DNA from: Bdellovibrionales bacterium
GTDB lineage: Bacteria > Bdellovibrionota > JAFGOL01
Direction: 5' to 3'
DNA: 5,264 bases
Assembly (NCBI GenBank): GCA_022710165.1
Contig: JAKLHL010000117.1
Span: 1 to 5,264, forward strand
Position 1 is the stretch's first letter; every line of letters begins with the position of its first letter. Shown here piece by piece: positions 1-5,200 of the stretch. The notes below the pieces were generated by a model. It was not told the DNA's origin and searched no databases. It was given only the letters and a program-made list of their open reading frames with translations. The position numbers were made by a program, and so were the translations under genes.

Positions 1-218
1 TCGTTGTAATAGGCGATGAGGGAATAAATTCCAAATTAAAAGCATCCGATTGGGATGAGGTCGTTTCGGCAATAGTGAAAGGAATAAAGGAACACGACCT
101 TAAAAACGGGGTACTTGAAGGCCTAAGACTTTCGACCTCGTTCTTAAGACAGCATTTTCCTATCGCTGAAGGTGACACTAACGAGATCAGTGATTCACTT
201 ATAATAGAGGGGTACTGA
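1..218 (+). CDS. TPM-domain protein, C-terminal fragment (5' end outside window)
   Basis: An open frame enters from the left edge (first full codon at position 3) and runs 71 codons to TGA at 216-218. It begins VVIGDEGINSKL, followed by a Trp-containing helix (SDWDEVV) and GVLEGLRLSTSFLRQHFP. This matches the end of a TPM domain (TLP18.3/Psb32/MOLO-1 type), where a V-x-GD-x-GI strand precedes a W-D helix and a final 'G...L...HFP' helix. Bacterial proteins with this domain are usually envelope proteins with an N-terminal signal or membrane segment; some plant members have phosphatase activity or act in photosystem II repair, but the bacterial role is mostly unknown. About 17 residues follow the domain (AEGDTNEISDSLIIEGY), with no C-terminal membrane segment or Gly-rich tail. 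The stop lies 8 bp before arcC on the same strand, so the two are probably co-transcribed. The family call is from remembered motif similarity. Confidence 0.75.
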   Translation, partial: VVIGDEGINSKLKASDWDEVVSAIVKGIKEHDLKNGVLEGLRLSTSFLRQHFPIAEGDTNEISDSLIIEGY

Positions 219-226
219 GCTTAAAT

Positions 227-1171
227 ATGGGATCAAAAATAGCGGTCATAGCTGTAGGCGGTAATTCACTTATAAAGGACTCAAGAAAGGTCTCCATAAA
301 GGACCAGTACGAGGTCTGCTACGATACCGCTCAGCACATTTTTGAGCTTGTAAAACAGGGCTGGAAGATAGTAATAACCCACGGGAATGGTCCTCAGGTG
401 GGCTTTGTTCTAAGGCGCTGTGAGGTATCTAAGCATGAAATGCCTATGCAAACCCTTGATGCCTGTGTTGCGGACACTCAGGGAGGCATTGGCTATCTTT
501 TGCAGAGGGCCCTTAACAACGTCTTTATAAAGAACGGCATAAAAAAGCCAGTAGTGACCGTAATAACACAAGTCGCTGTGGACCCAGATGATACTGCTTT
601 CAAGAACCCTACAAAACCAATAGGTGCCTTTCTTAAAGAGGCTGATGCAAGGCTACATGAAAAAAAAGATGGATGGAAGGTGCTTGAGGATGCCGGCAGG
701 GGTTACAGAAGGGTGGTAGCCTCACCAAGACCAAAAGAGATAGTGGAAATTGATGCTGTAAAGGACCTCGTAAATAGCGGGGCGGTCGTGATAACAGCAG
801 GCGGCGGAGGCATTCCGGTAGTCAGACAAGAAGACGGCACTTTGGTTGGAATAGAGGCTGTAATAGACAAGGACCATGCGTCCTGTCTGCTGGCAAAAGA
901 GCTTAAGGCTGACTGTTTCGTAATCTCAACTGCGGTAGAGAAAGTGTACCTTGATTATGGCAAGCCTTCACAGCGTGCAATAGATTCCATGACCACTGAA
1001 CAGGCAGTAAATTATATGCAAGAAGAACAATTCTCTAAAGGGAGCATGCTTCCAAAGGTAAGCGCCATAGTTGATTTTGTTAATGCCACAGGTGGCTATG
1101 GGATAATAAGCAGTCCTTATCAAATAATAGACGCTGTAAATAAAAAAGCCGGTACCAGGATCACCTTATAA
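227..1171 (+). CDS. arcC: Carbamate kinase
   Basis: The enzyme reversibly transfers phosphate between carbamoyl phosphate and ADP, giving ATP, CO2 and ammonia, usually as the last step of fermentative arginine or other carbamoyl-compound breakdown in the cytoplasm. The 314-residue length is normal for the family. Amino-acid-kinase-fold motifs appear in order: AVGGNSL (9-15), THGNGPQVG (51-59), DDTAFKNPTKPIG (121-133), GRGYRRVVASPRP (157-169), TAGGGGIPVV (190-199), DKDHAS (214-219) and FSKGSMLPK (269-277). The conserved lysines in NPTKPIG, DKDH and SKGSMLPK are all present, so it should be active. The ATG follows the TPM gene by 8 bp. A GAGGGG at 207-212 is the likely ribosome site, but its 14-nt spacing is long, so coupling to the upstream stop may help. 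No ornithine carbamoyltransferase or arginine deiminase gene is in view. Its 3' end overlaps the convergent DUF4870 gene by 11 bp. Ile codons are mostly ATA. Confidence 0.96.
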   Translation: MGSKIAVIAVGGNSLIKDSRKVSIKDQYEVCYDTAQHIFELVKQGWKIVITHGNGPQVGFVLRRCEVSKHEMPMQTLDACVADTQGGIGYLLQRALNNVFIKNGIKKPVVTVITQVAVDPDDTAFKNPTKPIGAFLKEADARLHEKKDGWKVLEDAGRGYRRVVASPRPKEIVEIDAVKDLVNSGAVVITAGGGGIPVVRQEDGTLVGIEAVIDKDHASCLLAKELKADCFVISTAVEKVYLDYGKPSQRAIDSMTTEQAVNYMQEEQFSKGSMLPKVSAIVDFVNATGGYGIISSPYQIIDAVNKKAGTRITL

Positions 1172-1466
1172 ATCTGTATATCAAAGGGTACTTAAAGTGC
1201 CTTCCCTTGCTGCAGCTTATGCTTGCCACTATCGGCATTACGAACGCGAATATCAGAACAGGGATAACGATGAGGATGCCTATTATTAGCACACACATTA
1301 GTGTGGCACCCAGGCCAAGGATGAACACGTTTATCAGGAAGTTTATCATCTCAAGGCCCTGCTGATTGGCGTACTCAGAACTGTCCTTTTTTGTGAACCA
1401 TATATAGACGGGCAGTATCAATCCCACGAAAGGCAGGATTATGCCGGCCAACAGACTAAGATGCAT
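1161..1466 (-). CDS. DUF4870-type small membrane protein (Tic20-like); true start probably further upstream
   Basis: This is a small integral membrane protein of unknown function. From the first ATG it has 101 residues: a hydrophobic helix at about 3-25, a polar stretch with the hallmark NQQGLEMINF (34-43), two hydrophobic stretches at about 42-85, and a basic end with YPLIYRFI (93-100). This order (HLS-x-LAG helix, P-x-IW, polar 'xxGxExxNF' segment, helices, YPL-x-x-RFI end) is typical of DUF4870 proteins. Coordinates use the first canonical ATG. However, the frame stays open upstream and encodes ERNTAVL just before MHLS, which fits the family's usual N-terminus, so initiation at CTG 1503-1505 (114 residues) is more likely. 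That CTG overlaps the thioredoxin TGA (CTGA) and has GGAG 8 nt upstream. It is the last gene of the S9 peptidase-thioredoxin cluster. I see no terminator before the arcC overlap. Confidence 0.85.
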   Translation of the reverse strand: MHLSLLAGIILPFVGLILPVYIWFTKKDSSEYANQQGLEMINFLINVFILGLGATLMCVLIIGILIVIPVLIFAFVMPIVASISCSKGRHFKYPLIYRFIR

Positions 1467-1501
1467 CAGAACAGCGGTGTTCCTTTCCTGAACAGTGTTA
1501 C

Positions 1502-1822
1502 TCAGTTGTAAGACTCCACTTTTTTTTCTAATACGTTCAGCTGTACAAGGCCTGATATCCTCTGGTCCTCTTTACCTTTGTTAAAGATTATAAGTGTTGG
1601 GATGCCGGTTATGCCGAATTCCTGAGCAAGCTCAGGGTTTTCGTCGACGTTAACCTTTGCCACCTTTATCTTGGTCTGCTTAGAGGCGAACTCTTCCAAT
1701 ATAGGGGCCATCATCCTGCATGGTCCGCACCAAGGTGCCCAAAAATCCACCAGATATACATCGCTGGAATTCTTTACATGAGTGTTGAACTCACTTGTGT
1801 TCAATTGTGTTACTGTTCCCAT
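1502..1822 (-). CDS. trxA: Thioredoxin
   Basis: This is a small cytoplasmic dithiol oxidoreductase that passes electrons from thioredoxin reductase to ribonucleotide reductase, peroxiredoxins and other disulfide substrates. The 106-residue length is typical, and the whole protein is one thioredoxin fold. The active site WCGPC lies at residues 31-35 (Cys32 and Cys35) after the VDFWAPW strand, with the buried Asp26. The cis-proline loop is GIPT (73-76), and the conserved Gly91 follows. There is no signal peptide or membrane anchor, so it is the classical cytoplasmic type rather than a TlpA or DsbE relative. The ATG sits inside the 3' end of the S9 peptidase gene (32-bp overlap in another frame) with a perfect AGGAGG 5 nt upstream. 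Its TGA probably overlaps the start of the DUF4870 gene. Whether this is the organism's main thioredoxin cannot be told from the window. Confidence 0.97.
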   Translation of the reverse strand: MGTVTQLNTSEFNTHVKNSSDVYLVDFWAPWCGPCRMMAPILEEFASKQTKIKVAKVNVDENPELAQEFGITGIPTLIIFNKGKEDQRISGLVQLNVLEKKVESYN

Positions 1823-3719
1823 TCTTTCCTCCTAGACATTGTGTGATGAAATTTTCCATGGCCTCATAGAACTCAAATCTGTTCTCTTCGTTCCTGAAAC
1901 CATGTCCCTCGTCATCTTTAACGAGGTACGGCACATTTATACCACGTTTTCTTAAAGCGTCCACCATTTGATTTGATTCGTTTATATTGACCCTGGGGTC
2001 CTTTGCTCCCTGTGCTATCAGCAAGGGTACTTTTATCTTGTCAGCGTGGTAAAGAGGCGAGGTCTTTTCGAAAAGTTCTTTGTCCCTTGCTGGATCACCG
2101 ACCATTTCACTGAACATATCAAGATAAGGTTTCCAGTAAGGAGGGATGGACTTTATGAAAGTAAAAAGATTAGATACACCGACGTAATCTATCCCACATG
2201 CATAAAGGTCCGGAGTGAAGGTAAGTCCGGCAAGCGTTGCATATCCACCGTAGCTCCCGCCATAAATGGCTATCCTTTTAGGGTCGGCAATACCTTGCTT
2301 TATGAGCCAGTTAACACCGTCACTTATATCGTCCTGCATCTTCAATCCCCACTGCTTAAAGGACGCTTCCCAGAATTTCTTACCATAGCCTGTTGAGCCC
2401 CTGTAGTTCATTTGCAGCACTGCATAGCCTCTATTGGCCAGGAACTGTACCTCTGGGTTGAAACCCCATTCGTCACGCGCCCATGGCCCTCCGTGAGGGT
2501 TTACTACCACAGGCAGGTTTTTTGGTCTTTTGCCTTTCAATGATGCCGGAAGTGTGAGGTAGCCGTGTATTACAAGTCCGTCCCTGGAACGGTATTTTAT
2601 AGGCTTCATCTCAGCCATTTTTTCAGGGTTCAGCCAGGGACTGAGCTCTGCCAGTTTGGTCAATTTTTTCTGGATGGAGTCATAAATATAATATGCCCCA
2701 AGGTCTCTATCGCTGTAGGTCCTTACTATGAATTTATCCTCGTTCTTATTGAGGTCCGTTATCGTTATTTTAACGTTCTTTGGAAGTTTTTTCTCTACAT
2801 CCTTGAACATCTTTTCCACTAAGGAATCTAAGAACTTTCTTTGGAGCTTGTCGGTGTAGTAATGGACAACGGTAAGTTTTTTCCTTTTCTTTGAGTAGCT
2901 CATCCCGTCTACGTCCACTTCCCTGTTCCTATATATGGTCTTTACTTCTTTATTCAGCTTGGGGTCGTAGATTACAGCCTCTACCTTGTCCTTTCCTATG
3001 TTTGACAGGGCATAGATCCTTTTATTGTCGAAGGTAAAGAATTCCGGAGAAAAGCTGTCCTTAAAAGTAGTGGTAAAGAGCGCTTTAAAGTCCTGTTCCT
3101 CTGTATCCCTGTAGAGCAGGGTGGTGTTGACACCGTCGGTGGTCGTGGCGGCCCTTACCTTGCCGTTGTGGTCCGTGTACCACTCCGTTATGTTGCCTGG
3201 GTTCTTTGCGGTCAGGATCAATTCTCCAGAACTAAGATTAAGCCTGTATACGTCAAAGATCTCTTTGTTGATCTGGTTGGTCATTACAAGGAGCTCATCC
3301 TTTGATATGTCCTCCAGGTCATCCAAGAGCCCGGCCCTTACATCCTTAAATGGGGTCAGGTCCTTTGACTTTCCCGTCCTTATATCAACGCTAAAGATGT
3401 GATAGTTCTCGTCGCCGTCAAAATCCCTGGTATATACTATGTAGTCGTTCTCTTTCCACATATAGCCGGCTATATCCCTGTCGGTGACGCTTGTTATCCT
3501 CTTTGGTTCAGAGGAAAGGTCCGCAGGCTGTATGAAGATGTTCATTCGGTTCTTGTATGGCGCCATGAAGGACAGGGTCTTACCGTCGTTTGATATCTTG
3601 TAGGAAGATCTTTCAGGGTTCCTAAAAAAATCCCTAAGGGGTATTCTCTCCATTTGTACTTCTCCATGGATATAGTGGACGTTAAAGGCCAGCAGGGTCA
3701 GCAAAAATAGTTTTTTCAT
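1791..3719 (-). CDS. Secreted S9-family serine peptidase (prolyl oligopeptidase / dipeptidyl aminopeptidase-like)
   Basis: This predicted serine peptidase should cleave short peptides and is probably exported. The 642-residue length fits the COG1506/S9 group. Residues 1 to about 19 form a Sec-type signal (MKK, then LFLLTLLAF, cleavage probably near HG/EV). Residues of about 35-360 should form the beta-propeller that restricts substrate size. The alpha/beta-hydrolase domain starts near MKPIKYRSRDGL (371-382). Oxyanion motif HGGP is at 409-412 and NYRGSTGYG at 438-446. The nucleophile Ser489 sits in GGSYGG (487-492), Asp574 in GAKDPRV, and His606 in EGHGF, so the triad is complete. The exact subfamily cannot be set by eye. 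No clear SD precedes ATG 3719, whereas an internal ATG (Met23, 3651-3653) has GGAG 8 nt upstream and would give a form without signal peptide. I keep the long start because the signal peptide is convincing. It heads the trxA-DUF4870 cluster. Confidence 0.93.
   Translation of the reverse strand: MKKLFLLTLLAFNVHYIHGEVQMERIPLRDFFRNPERSSYKISNDGKTLSFMAPYKNRMNIFIQPADLSSEPKRITSVTDRDIAGYMWKENDYIVYTRDFDGDENYHIFSVDIRTGKSKDLTPFKDVRAGLLDDLEDISKDELLVMTNQINKEIFDVYRLNLSSGELILTAKNPGNITEWYTDHNGKVRAATTTDGVNTTLLYRDTEEQDFKALFTTTFKDSFSPEFFTFDNKRIYALSNIGKDKVEAVIYDPKLNKEVKTIYRNREVDVDGMSYSKKRKKLTVVHYYTDKLQRKFLDSLVEKMFKDVEKKLPKNVKITITDLNKNEDKFIVRTYSDRDLGAYYIYDSIQKKLTKLAELSPWLNPEKMAEMKPIKYRSRDGLVIHGYLTLPASLKGKRPKNLPVVVNPHGGPWARDEWGFNPEVQFLANRGYAVLQMNYRGSTGYGKKFWEASFKQWGLKMQDDISDGVNWLIKQGIADPKRIAIYGGSYGGYATLAGLTFTPDLYACGIDYVGVSNLFTFIKSIPPYWKPYLDMFSEMVGDPARDKELFEKTSPLYHADKIKVPLLIAQGAKDPRVNINESNQMVDALRKRGINVPYLVKDDEGHGFRNEENRFEFYEAMENFITQCLGGKNGNSNTIEHK
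1828..1833 (-). promoter_or_regulatory. Ribosome binding site of trxA inside the S9 peptidase gene
   Basis: The minus strand reads AGGAGG, a complete match to the anti-SD sequence, 5 nt before the ATG at 1820-1822. It lies within the last codons of the peptidase gene and fixes the thioredoxin start. The strong site suggests trxA can be translated efficiently from the peptidase mRNA. Confidence 0.85.
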
Positions 3720-3728
3720 GATGGTTTA

Positions 3729-3757
3729 TGTGTACTAGAAGAATCTTTCTTTGGCAA
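3729..3757 (-). promoter_or_regulatory. Weak candidate promoter of the S9 peptidase gene
   Basis: On the minus strand, TTGCCA (3752-3757, 5/6 match to the -35 consensus) is followed after 17 bp by TACACA (3729-3734, only 3/6 match to the -10). Transcription would begin about 2-3 nt before ATG 3719, giving a nearly leaderless mRNA. That would fit the absence of an SD there. The -10 is poor, so this is only a candidate. Confidence 0.22.
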
Positions 3758-3764
3758 GGATAGT

Positions 3765-3948
3765 CGCAATGGTTAGGCGCTGAAATCATAATGCTTATAT
3801 GTGCTTGAATAAAGTTCTGTCCAGCGGGTTTTTAAAGTCTACTGAAGCGTTCCTCTCCTGCAGGAACTTTTTTCCGCTCCAGCCTCCTTTTCTGAGGAGG
3901 AGTCTTTTGCTCGTTAAAACTAAAGACTCGGTACGCCTAACCATTGCG
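3765..3948. repeat. Perfect 15-bp inverted repeat, arms 3765-3779 and 3934-3948
   Basis: The two arms are exact reverse complements over 15 bp, separated by 154 bp. Pairing stops at both ends (T-T at 3764/3949 and C-A at 3780/3933). A perfect 15-mer pairing at this distance is very unlikely by chance. No target-site duplication flanks it, so I read it as the closing stem of an RNA rather than the ends of a mobile element. Confidence 0.9.
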
Positions 3949-3955
3949 TTTTTTT
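3934..3955 (+). terminator. Possible plus-strand terminator (3' arm plus T7)
   Basis: The 3' arm of the long inverted repeat ends in GCG and runs directly into seven Ts at 3949-3955. On its own the arm can only form a weak CGC/GCG hairpin, so termination would depend on pairing with the distant 5' arm. On the minus strand the left arm is not followed by a T-run, so the signal is directional. Confidence 0.35.
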
Positions 3956-4005
3956 ACCTCTCTATTACTGATACATCTCTAACGATATCTTAAATACAGC
4001 CACCC

Positions 4006-4743
4006 TCAACGCGTCTGTTTTCCTGTCGATGCCCCACATGCTTGGTCGCTTATGCATATCAAATTATCTGAGTCGTTCTCTTTGAATTTAGCTTCAGTAA
4101 GGGTTATGCCTGAACCTGAAGTTACAGCGTCAAAGCTTATGGCCCCGTAGTTCACAGTAGCAGAGGCCAGTTTTTGTGCGCTAAGTATGTCGTCTTTCTT
4201 GTTGCACAATAGGTCGGTCGGATAAGGGTTCAAGGTTGAATTGCAGTATGTGTCCCAGTTGCTGGTAAGAGTCCCCACAGGGAGTGATGTTACATATGCA
4301 AAAACTCCCAAGGCCTCTTTGCTTAACATTATGCTTGACCTAACATAGGCCTTGAATTTGTCTGGGCAAGAGCTTGGCGGGGTTAATTTAACTGTGAAAA
4401 GAGGTCTCATTGTGTCTGAACCTTTATCTATGAAAACCTCGACGTCGCACTTGGTGCTGTTGGCCCCGCAGGACCCTACGAGCACCCTAAGCTGATCTAT
4501 GGTGAAGACTTTTACAGGAGAGGTCTTTGCGCCGTATTTATATTCATCATTTTCTAGCGATGCCGAAAGACTTCCCTCTATGGCGCCAAATATCTCGTCC
4601 GCCCTGGATTGTCCGACGCTGTCGTCAAGTGTTACTGCAGAACCAGAGTACTGAAGGTTTTTTTGTGATCTTTTTTTACCGCCCATGCAGGCAGATGTTG
4701 CTATTAAACTTAGGACCAGTATTAAATTAATTAGTTTATACAT
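4006..4743 (-). CDS. Cys-rich lipoprotein of unknown function
   Basis: This 245-residue protein has a lipoprotein signal: MYK, hydrophobic LINLILVLSLIA, then TSAC with the lipidated Cys19. The next residues are MGG, with no Asp at +2, so by the enterobacterial rule it would go to the outer membrane. A basic linker (GGKKRSQK) leads to a mature domain without further membrane segments. Seven more cysteines (92, 99, 126, 167, 180, 230, 236) suggest several disulfides in an oxidising compartment. I recognise no domain or enzyme motif; mixed strand-like stretches (VKVFTIDQLRVLV, RPLFTVKLTPP) suggest a beta-rich binding domain, which is inference. The start is supported by GAGAGGG 4 nt upstream (4748-4754) and by the strong promoter at 4770-4798. 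Downstream, 286 bp separate it from the S9 peptidase gene, with no ordinary terminator on its own strand. The gene lies divergent to the lysine-rich protein gene. Confidence 0.85.
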   Translation of the reverse strand: MYKLINLILVLSLIATSACMGGKKRSQKNLQYSGSAVTLDDSVGQSRADEIFGAIEGSLSASLENDEYKYGAKTSPVKVFTIDQLRVLVGSCGANSTKCDVEVFIDKGSDTMRPLFTVKLTPPSSCPDKFKAYVRSSIMLSKEALGVFAYVTSLPVGTLTSNWDTYCNSTLNPYPTDLLCNKKDDILSAQKLASATVNYGAISFDAVTSGSGITLTEAKFKENDSDNLICISDQACGASTGKQTR

Positions 4744-4769
4744 AAAACCCTCTCTTTTTAACTTATTAC

Positions 4770-4798
4770 ATTATAACATTTTTAACTTTATTTGTCAA
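4770..4798 (-). promoter_or_regulatory. Perfect-consensus sigma70 promoter of the lipoprotein gene
   Basis: On the minus strand, TTGACA (4793-4798) and TATAAT (4770-4775) are both 6/6 matches, separated by exactly 17 bp. A TG one base before the -10 (TGTTATAAT) adds an extended -10. Transcription should start near 4763, giving a leader of about 20 nt carrying GAGAGGG before ATG 4741-4743. No clear operator palindrome overlaps it, so strong constitutive expression is the simplest inference. Confidence 0.88.
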
Positions 4799-4814
4799 TC
4801 AATTCCTTTTCGGG

Positions 4815-4843
4815 TTGAAATCCCTGTAAAGCATGTATATCAT
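4815..4843 (+). promoter_or_regulatory. Sigma70-type promoter of the lysine-rich exported protein gene
   Basis: TTGAAA (4815-4820, 5/6) and TATCAT (4838-4843, 5/6) are 17 bp apart. Transcription should start near 4850, giving a leader of about 35 nt. Its -35 is 16 bp from the -35 of the divergent lipoprotein promoter. A second -10-like TATACT at 4859-4864 lacks a well-placed -35. Confidence 0.6.
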
Positions 4844-4872
4844 TGGGTTCATTGAAATTATACTAGATACAT

Positions 4873-4877
4873 GGAGG
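4873..4877 (+). promoter_or_regulatory. Ribosome binding site of the lysine-rich protein gene
   Basis: GGAGG lies 7 nt before ATG 4885-4887, which is good spacing, and confirms that start. The 7-mer TATACTA occurs both before it (4859-4865) and after it (4879-4885), exactly 20 bp apart. Confidence 0.8.
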
Positions 4878-4884
4878 CTATACT

Positions 4885-5199
4885 ATGAAAAAGTTATTGG
4901 GTTTGGGATTATTGACGGTTTTTTGTTCCACGGTTCTTGCAAGTGATCTTAAGAAAGCTCCTCAAAATGAGCCTCCAGGAGCAAGACTTAAACAAGCTCA
5001 GGCTCAGAATGCAGAAGTATGCAATACTGCAAAGCTTGAAGAGATGAAGGCTGAAAAGGCCAAGATCTTAGATAAAAAGAAAGCCTGCAAGAACAAGGCA
5101 GAAAGAAAGGCCATGAACAGAGAGATGAGGGCTTTAAAGAAAAAGATCAAGAAATGTTCAAAGACGCTGGGCGTAAATAACGTAAATAAGAAGAAGTGA
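4885..5199 (+). CDS. Small exported lysine-rich protein of unknown function
   Basis: This 104-residue protein begins with a clear Sec signal peptide: MKK, a hydrophobic core (LLGLGLLTVFCSTV) and the cleavage motif VLA/SD after residue 19. The mature part has about 85 residues, of which 22 are Lys and 4 Arg against 9 acidic residues (net about +17). A Pro-containing stretch (APQNEPPG, 25-32) precedes a long helix-prone region (about 33-93) rich in Ala, Lys, Glu and Gln, which may form a coiled coil or helical hairpin. Three cysteines remain at 46, 68 and 91, spaced 22 and 23 residues apart; the odd number leaves one free for an intermolecular disulfide or metal. I recognise no family. Its charge would suit binding to an anionic partner such as LPS, peptidoglycan-linked polymer or nucleic acid, which is inference. 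It has its own promoter and SD. Its stop is 1 nt from the 3' end of a convergent tRNA gene, with no terminator between. Confidence 0.82.
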   Translation: MKKLLGLGLLTVFCSTVLASDLKKAPQNEPPGARLKQAQAQNAEVCNTAKLEEMKAEKAKILDKKKACKNKAERKAMNREMRALKKKIKKCSKTLGVNNVNKKK

Positions 5200-5200
5200 G

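Larger units (their letters stand above)
3765..3955 (+). ncRNA. Putative structured RNA of about 190 nt, family unknown
   Basis: A perfect 15-bp helix closes the element: 3765-3779 (CGCAATGGTTAGGCG) pairs with 3934-3948, and T7 (3949-3955) follows directly, as in a plus-strand factor-independent terminator. Inside are several non-exclusive helices. Positions 3807-3817 pair with 3864-3874 (10 of 11 positions, one T-T mismatch). GTTCCT 3849-3854 pairs with AGGAAC 3862-3867, a competing local hairpin. CCTCCT 3883-3888 pairs with AGGAGG 3895-3900. AGTCTTT 3901-3907 pairs with AAAGACT 3922-3928. The plan of a long closing stem joining 5' and 3' ends, an internal open region and a terminal stem recalls 6S RNA in size and shape, but I see no 6S sequence signature. 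It also lacks tmRNA, RNase P and SRP RNA motifs. No convincing plus-strand promoter is seen upstream. It could instead be a leader or attenuator for the minus-strand peptidase gene. Confidence 0.42.

Noticed and set aside
1140..1200. Bidirectional terminator between arcC and the DUF4870 gene
   Set aside because: Only a GGTACC palindrome and a weak imperfect hairpin are present, both inside coding sequence, without a T-run on either strand.
2046..3593. Several plus-strand open frames of 64-116 codons opposite the S9 peptidase gene
   Set aside because: They lie antisense to a gene with a complete catalytic triad and clear family motifs, lack recognisable domains or good ribosome sites, and are best explained by codon bias of the real gene.
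3765..3948. MITE or small insertion element with 15-bp terminal inverted repeats
   Set aside because: No target-site duplication flanks the arms, there is no transposase-like remnant, and the T7 after only one arm suggests a transcript end.
3765..3955. Firm assignment as 6S RNA
   Set aside because: Length and general shape fit, but two hairpins on the 3' side are unusual and I see no conserved 6S sequence. A covariance search would be needed.
3799..3993. 64-codon plus-strand frame starting at ATG 3799
   Set aside because: No SD precedes ATG 3799, composition is not protein-like, and the region is better explained by RNA helices. Only the short TTG-started tail with AGGAGG was kept as a finding.
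3956..4005. Terminator for the lipoprotein gene just after its stop
   Set aside because: Only a short GATATC palindrome is present; no stem followed by Ts on the minus strand.
4527..4730. Plus-strand open frame of 67 codons opposite the lipoprotein gene
   Set aside because: It is antisense to a gene with a lipobox, SD and consensus promoter, and shows no domain.
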